Positions 17,744 to 26,337 of a stretch of 64,000 nt of DNA are shown here, one piece after another. Numbering within the stretch: the stretch's first letter is position 1; each line of letters opens with the position of its first letter. The DNA is taken from NCBI RefSeq assembly GCF_014651935.1, contig NZ_BMXV01000001.1, positions 248,001-312,000 on the forward strand. The letters are read 5' to 3'. The DNA is from Marinobacter zhanjiangensis. GTDB lineage: Bacteria; Pseudomonadota; Gammaproteobacteria; Pseudomonadales; Oleiphilaceae. A program made the position numbers and the translations under genes. Below the pieces are notes generated by a model, which saw only the letters and a list, made by a program, of their open reading frames with translations, was not told where the DNA came from and made no database searches.

Positions 17744-18747
17744 ACACTAGCCTGCGCGCCCTGGATCACCCGTGGACGGTGCCGTTGAAACGGCGCTACC
17801 CGGGCGCGGCCCTGTGCGTGGTGGTGGCCCTGGCGGGCAGTTTCCTGGCGGAGCATTACGGCGCCCCGGCGCTGGTACTGGTGCTGCTGCTGGGCTTCGG
17901 CTTTGCCAGCCAGGCCAGTGACGAGCGCATGCGCCCCGGGGTGGAGTTCTGTGCCCGCCCGGTGCTACGGATTGGCGTTGCCCTGCTGGGTGCGCGCATC
18001 GGCGCGGAACAACTGATGGCTGTGGGCAGCCTGCCCCTGCTGGTGGTGCTCAGCTGCGTGCCCCTGACCATCGGCAGTGCGCTGTTGCTGGGGCACTGGC
18101 TGAACCTGCCCCGCATGCAGAGCCTGGTGGCCGGGGTTGCCGTGGCGATCTGTGGGGTTTCAGCGGCAGTCGCTGTGGCTGCCGTGATTCCCCAGGGCAA
18201 GCTGGAGGAGCGGCGCCTCCTGGGGGTCGTGGTGGGCGTTACCGGTCTGGGCACGCTGTCCATGCTGCTACTTCCGCCGTTGTTTTCAGGGCTGGGGTTC
18301 AGTGAGCTTCATACCGGCCTGTTATTGGGCGCGAGCATTCACGACGTGGCCCAGGCCGCCGGCGCCGGTTACCTGGTGTCCGACAGCGCCGGGGACATCG
18401 CCACCCTCACGAAGCTGCTGCGGGTGGCCCTGCTGGCACCGCTGATCCTGCTGCTGGGGGCACTGCTGAATGACCGTAGCTCGGGCCCCGCTGACCATCC
18501 CTGGTTCCTGCTGGGCTTCGTGGCGCTGTTCGCGCTCAACAGCCTGGGCTTGCTACCGGAAGAGCTGCGCCAATTGCTGGTGACCGCCTCCGGCGCCTGC
18601 CTGCTGGTGGTGATGGCGGCGCTGGGCATGCGCACCAGCCTCGGCGCCATTATCGCCCAGGGTTGGCGCCCCATGGCGCTGCTGGCAAGTCTCAGCGGCC
18701 TGCTGATCATCAGCGCCATGGCCACCCTGGCCCTTTATTCATCCTGA
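17740..18747 (+). CDS. YeiH-family putative sulfate/sulfite exporter
   Basis: This 335-residue integral membrane protein has about ten hydrophobic helices. It has motifs of the YeiH (UPF0324) family: LLGARIGAEQL, AVAICGVSAAVA and GASIHDVAQAAGAG. The family is annotated as putative sulfate exporters, and characterised relatives are few. It overlaps the DUF971 start by four bases, placing it firmly in this operon. Export of a sulfur oxyanion produced by the redox enzymes is the simplest reading, but the transported species is not shown by sequence. Confidence 0.88.
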   Translation: MNTSLRALDHPWTVPLKRRYPGAALCVVVALAGSFLAEHYGAPALVLVLLLGFGFASQASDERMRPGVEFCARPVLRIGVALLGARIGAEQLMAVGSLPLLVVLSCVPLTIGSALLLGHWLNLPRMQSLVAGVAVAICGVSAAVAVAAVIPQGKLEERRLLGVVVGVTGLGTLSMLLLPPLFSGLGFSELHTGLLLGASIHDVAQAAGAGYLVSDSAGDIATLTKLLRVALLAPLILLLGALLNDRSSGPADHPWFLLGFVALFALNSLGLLPEELRQLLVTASGACLLVVMAALGMRTSLGAIIAQGWRPMALLASLSGLLIISAMATLALYSS

Positions 18748-18788
18748 TTACCACTGATTCGCAAAATCACTGTCCAAGGAGAAACATC

Positions 18789-19565
18789 ATGGCTGCATTG
18801 GGAAAAGAAAGCGTTATCAGCGTTCATCACTGGAACGACACCCTGTTCAGTTTCCGCACCACCCGTGACCAGAGCCTGCGCTTCGAAAACGGTCACTTCG
18901 TGATGATCGGCCTGCCGGTGGACGGCAAGCCGCTGCTGCGGGCCTACAGTATCGCCAGCGCCAACCACGACGAGTACCTGGAGTTCCTCAGCATCAAGGT
19001 GCCGGACGGCCCGCTGACCTCCCGCCTGCAACACCTGAAGGAGGGCGACGACCTGTTCATCAGCCGCAAGCCCGTGGGCACCCTGGTGATGCATGACCTC
19101 AACCCAGGCAAGAACCTCTACCTGTTCGGCACCGGCACCGGGCTGGCGCCATTCATGAGCATTATCCGTGACCCGGAAGCCTATGACCGCTTCGACAAGG
19201 TGATCCTGGTGCATTGCGTGCGCGAGGTGAGTGAGCTGGCGTATCACGACTACCTGACCAAAGAGCTGCCCAACCATGAGTTCCTGGGCGAGTACATCCG
19301 GGAGGGACTGGTGTACTACCCCACCGTCACCCGCGAACCCTTCCGCAACCAGGGCCGCATCACCACCCTGATCGAGAACGGCAAACTGGCGGAAGACCTG
19401 GGCCTGCCCCAGCTCAACCCGGAGACCGACCGGGCCATGCTCTGCGGCAGTCCGGCCATGCTGGATTCCATGACCTCCATGCTCGATAGCCTGGGGTTCA
19501 AGGGCTCACCCCAGCAGGGCGAACCCGGTGACTACGTCATCGAACGTGCCTTTGTGGAAAAATAG
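18789..19565 (+). CDS. fpr: Ferredoxin-NADP+ reductase
   Basis: This 258-residue FAD protein transfers electrons between NADPH and ferredoxin. It has the FAD-binding RAYSIAS (51-57), the NADP-loop GTGTGLAPFMS and the MLCGSPAM segment. The C-terminus ends in VEK, the subclass I bacterial form. An upstream in-frame extension overlaps the exporter gene and is not family sequence; the start at 18789 follows AAGGAGAAAC. In this operon it is the probable entry point of electrons for the two ferredoxins. Confidence 0.93.
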   Translation: MAALGKESVISVHHWNDTLFSFRTTRDQSLRFENGHFVMIGLPVDGKPLLRAYSIASANHDEYLEFLSIKVPDGPLTSRLQHLKEGDDLFISRKPVGTLVMHDLNPGKNLYLFGTGTGLAPFMSIIRDPEAYDRFDKVILVHCVREVSELAYHDYLTKELPNHEFLGEYIREGLVYYPTVTREPFRNQGRITTLIENGKLAEDLGLPQLNPETDRAMLCGSPAMLDSMTSMLDSLGFKGSPQQGEPGDYVIERAFVEK

Positions 19566-19575
19566 GAGAAGGCTT

Positions 19576-20448
19576 ATGTCCAGTTCCGTGATCAACATGC
19601 CCCCACGTGGCGATGCGGGGGCCAACGGCCCCCGCGCCGTGCCCGGGGTCAAGCACCTGATCGCCGTTGCCTCCGGCAAGGGCGGCGTCGGCAAATCCAC
19701 CACCGCTACCAATCTGGCCCTCGCCCTGGCAGCGGAAGGCGCCAGGGTCGGCATGCTCGACGCCGACCTCTACGGCCCCAGCCAGCCCCGGATGCTGGGC
19801 ATCACCGGCTCGCCGGAAACCCGGGACGGGAAGATGGAACCGATGATAGGCCATGGCATCCAGACCATGTCCATTGGCTTCATGATGGATGAGGAGACGC
19901 CGGTAATCTGGCGCGGGCCCATGGTGACCCGGGCACTGCAACAGCTGGTGTACGACACTCGCTGGGACAATCTGGACTACCTGATCGTGGACCTGCCCCC
20001 GGGCACCGGCGATATCCACCTCACCATGGCCCAGAAAATCCCCGTCTCCGGCGCCGTTATCGTCACCACGCCTCAGGACATCGCCTTGATGGATGCCCGC
20101 AAGGGCCTGGCCATGTTCGAAAAGGTGAATGTGCCGGTGCTGGGGATCGTCGAGAACATGAGCACCCATGTCTGCAGCGAATGCGGCCATGAGGAGCATA
20201 TCTTCGGGGAAGGGGGCGCGGCGCGAATGGCCGAGCAGGCCGGCACCAGAGTATTAGGGGAGCTGCCCCTGGATATTCGTGTCCGTGAGGGCGCAGATTC
20301 AGGGCGACCGGTTGTGCTGGGTGAGCCCGGGGGTTCCCTGTCCCAGGCCTATCAAGGGGTTGCCCGGAGCATCATTGTTGAACTGGAACGTATCGAACAG
20401 CACACCAGGGAAACCGAGCGGCCAGTGCCCGAGATTGTGGTTGACTAG
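19576..20448 (+). CDS. Mrp/ApbC Fe-S cluster carrier ATPase
   Basis: This 290-residue P-loop protein has the deviant Walker A GKGGVGKST (34-42), the MLDADLYGPSQPRMLG block and LPPGTGDIHLTMAQ. The C-x2-C in HVCSECGHEEHIF binds the bridging cluster. The N-terminal DUF59 domain of long Mrp proteins is absent, so it is the short form. The start at 19576 follows TAGGAGAAGG. As last gene of the cluster, after DUF971 and several Fe-S proteins, it likely serves their maturation; a housekeeping paralogue could exist elsewhere. Confidence 0.92.
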   Translation: MSSSVINMPPRGDAGANGPRAVPGVKHLIAVASGKGGVGKSTTATNLALALAAEGARVGMLDADLYGPSQPRMLGITGSPETRDGKMEPMIGHGIQTMSIGFMMDEETPVIWRGPMVTRALQQLVYDTRWDNLDYLIVDLPPGTGDIHLTMAQKIPVSGAVIVTTPQDIALMDARKGLAMFEKVNVPVLGIVENMSTHVCSECGHEEHIFGEGGAARMAEQAGTRVLGELPLDIRVREGADSGRPVVLGEPGGSLSQAYQGVARSIIVELERIEQHTRETERPVPEIVVD

Positions 20449-20449
20449 C

Positions 20450-20483
20450 GTGCCGTTCGGACATTCGCTGACCTGAACGGCAC
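20450..20483. terminator. Inverted repeat between converging genes
   Basis: GTGCCGTTC (20450-20458) and GAACGGCAC (20475-20483) form a perfect 9-bp stem with a 16-base loop. It sits between the ApbC stop and the ParA stop, so it could end transcription from both sides. There is no T-run. Confidence 0.4.
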
Positions 20484-20490
20484 CAGAACC

Positions 20491-21288
20491 TCAACGAGCC
20501 TCCGAAGAACTGCTGACCGGCGCCCTGTCCAGGGCGTCATAAAGCTCGCAATACTGGACCGTCAGGCCATGGCTGGGCGCCATGTAGATCAGCGGCTCCT
20601 GGCGCTGATGGGATTCCTTCATCTTCACCGAGCTGGACAGGCGCACCGATGCCACCGGCAGCCCCTCGTCCAGCAGCTCCTGGATCACCTGCTGGGGCAA
20701 CCGGGCGCGGGGCTGGTACTGGTTGGCAACGATACCTTCCACCACCAGGTCCTCATTATGGTCTTCCCGCAGATCGCCGATTTCATTGAGGGTGTTGTAT
20801 AGGGCCTGGCGGGAGAAATCGTCGCAATCGAAGGGAATCAGGCAACGGTCCGCCGCCACCAGGGCCGCGCGGGCATAGAAGTTCATGGAGGGGGCCGTAT
20901 CGATATAGATCTCATCGAAGTCGTCCTCCAGCTTCTTCAACGCCTCCCGCAGCTTGTAGATCTTGTGCTTGGCCTCCAGCTTGCGCTCGAGGAATTCCAG
21001 TTCCGGGCTGGCGGGCATGACAGACAGGCCCGGGAAACGGGTATCATGGACAAATTCTTCCGGCGGCCGGTTGAACACGGTGAAGGTTACGGTCTGCTCC
21101 AGAAAATCCGCCACCGTATCCTTCAGCCCCTCGGGCGACTTACCCAACAGGTACAGGGTCGAGTTGCCCTGGGGGTCCAGGTCCACCACCAGCGCCCGCT
21201 TGCCCCGCGACGCAGCGATTGCAGCAAGATTGCACGCAATACTGGATTTACCCACACCACCTTTCTGGTTAAAGACCACTCGCCTCAT
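20491..21288 (-). CDS. ParA-family ATPase
   Basis: This 265-residue cytosolic ATPase carries the deviant Walker A KGGVGKSS (9-16), the DLDPQGNST block and the Walker B-like EIYIDTAPS. These are features of ParA/Soj chromosome- and plasmid-partition or protein-positioning ATPases. No ParB gene or parS-like site is visible nearby, so a role in positioning a protein cluster, or an orphan function, is possible. It is a single gene converging on the redox cluster. Confidence 0.85.
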   Translation of the reverse strand: MRRVVFNQKGGVGKSSIACNLAAIAASRGKRALVVDLDPQGNSTLYLLGKSPEGLKDTVADFLEQTVTFTVFNRPPEEFVHDTRFPGLSVMPASPELEFLERKLEAKHKIYKLREALKKLEDDFDEIYIDTAPSMNFYARAALVAADRCLIPFDCDDFSRQALYNTLNEIGDLREDHNEDLVVEGIVANQYQPRARLPQQVIQELLDEGLPVASVRLSSSVKMKESHQRQEPLIYMAPSHGLTVQYCELYDALDRAPVSSSSEAR

Positions 21289-21408
21289 GGTGCCTCCGTT
21301 GCGCGGTCAGATTGGAAATATTCCGTTCAGCTTAGCAGGCCTGGGGCGGAATGGGGGAGCCGTACACACCCCCTTCAAAAGTATTCGAGCGGTCGTCACT
21401 CAGAACCG

Positions 21409-22575
21409 TCAAGTTCTATCAATGGCCTGCCTGACCACGGCATACAACGCTTCGGAAGTCCGATCGAAAACCCACCTTATGAACCTGAAGGTCAGGTCCA
21501 CTACGGTGGTGACTGCAGCCCGGGCAAATGCCAGCATGTGGCCCAGCAATCCCCGGGTCTGCTCAGCCAGCGACTTTGATGCCTTGGCGATGTCCTCCAG
21601 CGTATGGGCAAGGATGTCGTAGAAGGTTAATGAGGTACTGATGGCGGCCTGGGCCAATACAGCAGAATAGTATCCGGCGTCCTTGAGAAGCGTTACCAGC
21701 GCAGCGGAGAGTTTCTCTGCCCAGTAGTTTGAAAACGAAGCCTCATGGCGGCGTGCATAGTCCAGTCTCACCGGATTATTGAGGTATTTCATTGAGTTCT
21801 GGTGGAGCATGTCCCAGTCGCCCTTTTGGGCAGTGTTGCGGTAACCCGGCACCGCATCCTCACCCATGGCATGGGCCTCGGCACTCATACCTTCCCCTCT
21901 ATCGAGGCGATATTCGATACCATTAACCGGTGCATGCATAAACGGCCATAAAGGTACTGCAGGCACAGGATCAGCGCCGTGGGTACATCTGTATAGCTTG
22001 TTGACCTCAAAACTGGATTTGGTCGCGAACCCTTTCATACCAACTCTTGGAGCGCCAAAGGAATACAGGTTGGCATCAAGCCGGTACCGCTTATGGATCC
22101 AGTCAGAAACCAGGGACGCCAGAGCGCCACCGAGGCTGTGGCCAATACAATGTATCCCGGCCACTGGCCCTCGGTTGAGGCGAGGTGTCAGCAGCGCCTC
22201 GAGGCCGGGCTTCATGCTTTCGAAGGTTTCATTGAATCCGGCATGTACCATCGCGCCACCGGTACTGGAGGACAGCCCGACGTTGCCATTGGTCAGCCAG
22301 TCGTGGTTGGTTTTGGTCCCTCGCACTGCAACGACATGATGCCCGGCAAAATTGTTCTTGCCATCAGCCACCATGGCGAAGCCGGAGGTTCTCTGAAAAA
22401 AGCCCCAGAATCCTCCTGTCTCAGCCATAACAGGGCCATTACCTAACTTCACATCGAAAACCTGCTTAAGCGCCTCGGAGGGTTTGACCTGGACAACACC
22501 TGCGGGCCCAGGCTCCCTGACTTCGTATACGATATCGGCAAATTCTGCTGCGAGCTTCGGAGTTAGCTGCTTCAT
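21409..22575 (-). CDS. Class 3 lipase (alpha/beta hydrolase), possible secreted effector
   Basis: This 388-residue lipase_3 protein has the nucleophile elbow GHSLGG (145-150, Ser147). Asp202 in GADPVP and His214 in PFMHAP complete a plausible triad, and VRGT near 84-87 fits the oxyanion strand. There is no Sec signal. A C-terminal extension of about 120 residues contains amphipathic or hydrophobic helices (for example LLGHMLAFARAAVTTVVDL). Its base composition is less GC-rich than the neighbours, suggesting transfer. The gene 31 bases upstream encodes a membrane-anchored DUF6795-like protein. Signal-less lipases with such partners are often type VI secretion effectors; that role is inference. 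Confidence 0.8.
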   Translation of the reverse strand: MKQLTPKLAAEFADIVYEVREPGPAGVVQVKPSEALKQVFDVKLGNGPVMAETGGFWGFFQRTSGFAMVADGKNNFAGHHVVAVRGTKTNHDWLTNGNVGLSSSTGGAMVHAGFNETFESMKPGLEALLTPRLNRGPVAGIHCIGHSLGGALASLVSDWIHKRYRLDANLYSFGAPRVGMKGFATKSSFEVNKLYRCTHGADPVPAVPLWPFMHAPVNGIEYRLDRGEGMSAEAHAMGEDAVPGYRNTAQKGDWDMLHQNSMKYLNNPVRLDYARRHEASFSNYWAEKLSAALVTLLKDAGYYSAVLAQAAISTSLTFYDILAHTLEDIAKASKSLAEQTRGLLGHMLAFARAAVTTVVDLTFRFIRWVFDRTSEALYAVVRQAIDRT

Positions 22576-22607
22576 AACATTTCCTTATGTTTTGATGAGA
22601 CATCCGT

Positions 22608-23111
22608 TTACCAGCGACAAATGCTGGAAATATTGTGCGTAAAGTCGGGATTCTCCGCTTTCTGAAAATGGTGATCGATCTCCTCGTTCTGCAGGTCGCA
22701 ATTCAGTGTCTGGAGCTTCTCCGCAACAACCTTTTCACCATCTATGCGACCAGTGACGTAATACCAAAGTACGTATTTACTGCCTCGATGATTAACGATG
22801 ATGACTTGCCTCAATCGGTCTTCCACGAAGGGCTTGCCAGGTGTCCGGGATTTTATTGTCCACGCGGGAAAGGAAAAGTGCCCCTCCTGATCAGTTCGGG
22901 TTTCCTGTATCTCGGCCTCATCATAGGTAGCCTCCCGAATAACAGTGACCCCCGACAGGGCACTTCCATCCAGAAGAATCCTTCCCTGCACGGGTGGAAA
23001 CAGATGAACGTCATATTTCTTCCCAAACCCAAACATCCCCGCAGACACCTCACTGATAACAAGCACAAGAAAAACACCGATTACGACCGGAAAACGGCTG
23101 ATGGAGAGCAT
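22608..23111 (-). CDS. DUF6795-like protein with N-terminal anchor, possible immunity protein
   Basis: This 167-residue protein begins with a hydrophobic signal/anchor (about 5-25) followed by MFGFGKKYDVHLFPPVQG and a beta-rich domain with EGHFSFP. This looks like the DUF6795 (transthyretin-like) group. The start at 23111 is chosen for GGAG upstream and the signal; the frame extends to 23204 without support. It is transcribed just before the lipase. A periplasm-facing partner next to a signal-less lipase fits an immunity protein, but no experiment or toxin-specific motif shows this. Low GC like the lipase. Confidence 0.65.
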   Translation of the reverse strand: MLSISRFPVVIGVFLVLVISEVSAGMFGFGKKYDVHLFPPVQGRILLDGSALSGVTVIREATYDEAEIQETRTDQEGHFSFPAWTIKSRTPGKPFVEDRLRQVIIVNHRGSKYVLWYYVTGRIDGEKVVAEKLQTLNCDLQNEEIDHHFQKAENPDFTHNISSICRW

Positions 23112-23460
23112 ACCCACTCCAGGTTGAACACGATTGAGAAAGGGACCCGACAGGCGGGATACAAGCGGACAAGGCGTTTTGAGCGGGCACCGAAGGTGCC
23201 GCATTGGCAGGCGTTGCTGGTTTCATCCCTGAAATCCTGTGTGTTGCCCCCAACGGGGCTGATCATCCCTTTGCCATAATATTCCCGCGATGGCGGTGGC
23301 AGGTCAACGGAACCAGGTCTCAGAATTCGGTCGTGGTAATGGCTTCGGGGTTCCCTTTACTATCGCATTCGACGGCCTGTTGACGGTGGCTTACGTGTTC
23401 CGGGCTCTCGACGCCGGGATCCACAAACGGCAGAGCGCCCCGGACACGGCCCGCTGACGG
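23112..23460. other. Intergenic stretch without a firm gene
   Basis: This 349-base gap separates the DUF6795-like gene from the membrane-transporter stop. It holds a 55-codon plus-strand frame (23290-23457) with no Shine-Dalgarno or recognisable family, which I do not call as a gene. Upstream minus-strand signals for the lipase pair should lie here, but no convincing -35/-10 pair was found. Confidence 0.5.
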
Positions 23461-24792
23461 TCAGACCAGCAGCGCCAGGAACAACAGCAACAACGGCAGT
23501 GCAGCCGCCACGAACAGACCGTTCCAGCTGAACGCAACCTTGAGCTGGGAAACCCGCCCGAACCGCGCCAGCAGGGTCACCGCCGGCCCCATGGGTGAAA
23601 GCATCATGGCCAGGGAAAAGCCGATTGTCAGGGCCACGGCAACGGGCAGGATATCCATGCCAGCAGCCTCCAGCTGAGGCAACAGGCCACCAACGATACT
23701 CAGGGAGGTAATGGGGATGATGCCGATGGCAGAAAGCAACGGCAGCAGCAACATTCCTGCCACCGCCACCAGGTAGACTCCCGGTTCCCGCGCCGCCACG
23801 CCGGAGATCAGGTCGTCCGGCACCAAAATCATCAACGCGACCCCCAGACAGGCAGACGACGCGAAAATCGCCATTTCATTGCTCATGGAGGCAACGTTAC
23901 CAGTGGCCTCCCGGAACACTGCCAGCGGGTTGTGCTCCCGCCAGAGCATGTAAAGGATGGTGACCGAGGGCACCGCGATCATAGCGGCCCTGGAAACGTT
24001 GAAACCCGCCGTGTAGACCAGCGCCGCCATGCCGCCGAGCATCAGGGAGACCACCACGATCAGGGTGCGGGAGCCCTGGGGCCAGCCCTCCAGCTTGACC
24101 CGCTCCTCACTGACCTTGCGGAACCGGGCCTGCTCCAGTACCCAGCCCACGCCGATCAGCAGGGCCGCAACGGCAAGGCCGTAGGGCAGCAGCTGGGACC
24201 AGGAGATTGCCGGCACTTCCCGGGTAATAATGGCAACGGCGACACTGGTGGGCGCCACCAGTGGCACCAGGGCAAAGCCTCTGAGGGCACTGATCAGCAC
24301 GCTGCGAATCCAGTTCAGCCGGGATTCGCCGTGAATGTTCCGCTCGTCCAGGGTGTCGGTCAGGGTTCCGCACAGCAGGTTCATAACGCCGAAATTGAGC
24401 ACCGAGGCAATGCTGAGGGTGGTCACCGCGTATTTCGGATACAGCAGCATCGGGGCACCGCCGAGCAACACATCGTGGATTCTGCGGAGTACTTCGAAGC
24501 GACGCACCAGGCACTGCATCATGCCCAGGCTACCCAGGAACGCACCATAGAAGCCGGCAGATTCAGCCGCATCCAGCAACCCGGCCTGGTCCAGGTGCCC
24601 GCTAGCCGCCAGACCGGCCACCAGCACCAGCGTTACCAGCAACAGACTCCGTGCATAGGGCGAAATCCGTGGCAGGAAAACGGCAAAATAGCCCAAAAAC
24701 AGGCAACCGGCGACTATACTGAACAACCTGACTGACGTAACAAGCGCAAACAGCTCGATAACGACAGCCAGGGAAAGCAGGTAACGACTCAT
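23461..24792 (-). CDS. Polytopic membrane protein, probable transporter
   Basis: This 443-residue protein has about eleven to twelve hydrophobic helices and few charged loops. The two halves each contain Gly/Pro/Ser-rich helices (LVAPTSVAVAIITREVP and LSPMGPAVTLLARFGRVSQ) in equivalent positions, as in ion-transporter-superfamily permeases with re-entrant hairpins. I cannot name the family or substrate. It stands alone, divergent from the thiolase gene with a 254-base gap. Confidence 0.65.
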   Translation of the reverse strand: MSRYLLSLAVVIELFALVTSVRLFSIVAGCLFLGYFAVFLPRISPYARSLLLVTLVLVAGLAASGHLDQAGLLDAAESAGFYGAFLGSLGMMQCLVRRFEVLRRIHDVLLGGAPMLLYPKYAVTTLSIASVLNFGVMNLLCGTLTDTLDERNIHGESRLNWIRSVLISALRGFALVPLVAPTSVAVAIITREVPAISWSQLLPYGLAVAALLIGVGWVLEQARFRKVSEERVKLEGWPQGSRTLIVVVSLMLGGMAALVYTAGFNVSRAAMIAVPSVTILYMLWREHNPLAVFREATGNVASMSNEMAIFASSACLGVALMILVPDDLISGVAAREPGVYLVAVAGMLLLPLLSAIGIIPITSLSIVGGLLPQLEAAGMDILPVAVALTIGFSLAMMLSPMGPAVTLLARFGRVSQLKVAFSWNGLFVAAALPLLLLFLALLV

Positions 24793-24888
24793 TGAACAGG
24801 CGATTCCCTGGAGGCTGGGGTGACGTTCCAGAGGCTACCGGATGGCTTGCATTTGCGCATTTGCCGGATTAATCTTTAGCCACCCTGA

Positions 24889-24999
24889 CGTTGGATAAAA
24901 CTGAATTTCGCTCAATGAAACTACATTATCATTTTTGCCAAAACAAGCAGGGTGCATTTTCCGTTATCATTGAAAGGTCATAAGAACGTTTATCCAACG
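24889..24999. repeat. Distant 11-bp inverted repeat in a divergent promoter region
   Basis: CGTTGGATAAA (24889-24899) and TTTATCCAACG (24989-24999) are perfect reverse complements separated by 89 bases, in the 254-base gap between the transporter and thiolase genes. They could be two binding sites for one regulator. The gap itself is AT-richer than its surroundings. Confidence 0.4.
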
Positions 25000-25046
25000 C
25001 CCGGTAGGCGAGACCTTCCCGGCGGATCACCTGTACAGGAGAAATC

Positions 25047-26252
25047 ATGAGCGCCTATATCTACGACGGCTTGAGGACACCCTTTGGACGCCACGCCGGA
25101 GCCCTGGCGAAAGTTCGCCCGGATGACCTGTTGACCAGCGTCATCAAGGCCGTGATTGAGCGCAACAGTTTCGAGCTCAGCGCCTACGAGGATGTGATCG
25201 CCGGCTGCACCAACCAGGCTGGTGAAGATGCCCGTAACGTCGCCCGTCACGCCGGCCTGATGTCAGGCCTGCCCGTGGAAACCGGCGGTCTGACCGTCAA
25301 CCGCCTGTGCGGCTCCGGCCTTGCCGCTGTTATTGATGCCGCCCGCGCGGTGCGTTGTGGCGAGGGTGATCTGTTCGTGGCCGGTGGCACAGAGAGCATG
25401 AGCCGTGCGCCATTTGTCATGGCCAAGAGCGAAGCCCCCTATTCCCGCGACTTCCGCATGTTCGACAGCACCATCGGCGCCCGCTTCCCCAACCCGCGGG
25501 TTGAGGCGGAGTTCGGCAGCGACACCATGCCCCAGACCGCCGACAACATCGCCGCGGATCTGGGCCTGAGCCGCGACAAGGTGGACGAGTTCGCTGCCCA
25601 GAGCCAGGCTCGCTACGAGGGTGCCCGCAAACTGGGCTTCTACGACGAGGAAATCCTCGGCATCGACGTGCCCCAGGGTCGCAAGAAGCCGCCGGTCACC
25701 GTGGACCAGGACGAACATCCGCGCCCGCAGTCCGATGTAGCCGCTCTGTCGAACCTGCGCCCACTGTTTGAAGGTGGCGTAGTGACGGCCGGCAACGCCT
25801 CCGGCGTCAATGACGGCGCCGCCGCCCTGATCATCGGCTCACTGGAAGCCGGCGAAAAGGCCGGCATCAGGCCCCGTGCCCGCATCGTGTCTGCAGCCAT
25901 TACCGGCGTAGAGCCCCGGGTCATGGGTTTTGGCCCGGTAAAAGCCTGTGAGAAGGCCCTGGCCCGGGCCGGCCTGTCCATCAAGGACATGGACGTTATC
26001 GAAATCAACGAAGCATTCGCTGCCCAGGTGCTTGGTTGCACCACCAAACTGGGTATCGACCAGACTGACCCGCGCCTGAACCCCAATGGTGGCGCCATTG
26101 CCGTAGGCCATCCGCTGGGTGCGTCCGGTGCGCGGATTGCGCTGACGGCTACCCGTCAGCTGGAACGCATGGAAGGCCGTTACGCCGTGATCAGCCTGTG
26201 TATTGGCGTCGGCCAGGGGATTGCGGCTGTTATCGAGCGTTTCACGGACTGA
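25047..26252 (+). CDS. Acetyl-CoA acyltransferase (3-oxoadipyl-CoA thiolase type)
   Basis: This 401-residue thiolase cleaves 3-oxoacyl-CoA. The nucleophile Cys88 is in NRLCGSG, His355 in [14 protein letters not shown] and Cys385 in CIGVGQG, the complete thiolase triad. The N-terminus [14 protein letters not shown] is like PcaF/PaaJ thiolases, which act on dicarboxylyl-CoA. TACAGGAGAAAT precedes the start. With glutaryl-CoA dehydrogenase next and a pimeloyl-CoA-dehydrogenase-like pair after that, a dicarboxylic acid beta-oxidation role is likely (inference). Confidence 0.92.
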   Translation: MSAYIYDGLRTPFGRHAGALAKVRPDDLLTSVIKAVIERNSFELSAYEDVIAGCTNQAGEDARNVARHAGLMSGLPVETGGLTVNRLCGSGLAAVIDAARAVRCGEGDLFVAGGTESMSRAPFVMAKSEAPYSRDFRMFDSTIGARFPNPRVEAEFGSDTMPQTADNIAADLGLSRDKVDEFAAQSQARYEGARKLGFYDEEILGIDVPQGRKKPPVTVDQDEHPRPQSDVAALSNLRPLFEGGVVTAGNASGVNDGAAALIIGSLEAGEKAGIRPRARIVSAAITGVEPRVMGFGPVKACEKALARAGLSIKDMDVIEINEAFAAQVLGCTTKLGIDQTDPRLNPNGGAIAVGHPLGASGARIALTATRQLERMEGRYAVISLCIGVGQGIAAVIERFTD

Positions 26253-26337
26253 TCAGAATCCGGCCCAAGGCCGTATCAGAAACCGGGCGGTGCGACATTT
26301 TGACAGCGCCGCCACTATGAATTTCAGGAGACACATT

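Noticed and set aside
20491..21288. Plasmid partition locus around the ParA-like gene
   Set aside because: No ParB, replication gene or parS-like repeats nearby; a chromosomal orphan ParA is more likely.
23290..23457. 55-codon plus-strand frame before the membrane transporter
   Set aside because: No ribosome site, no recognisable sequence, and it converges on the transporter stop. Could be a remnant, but unsupported.
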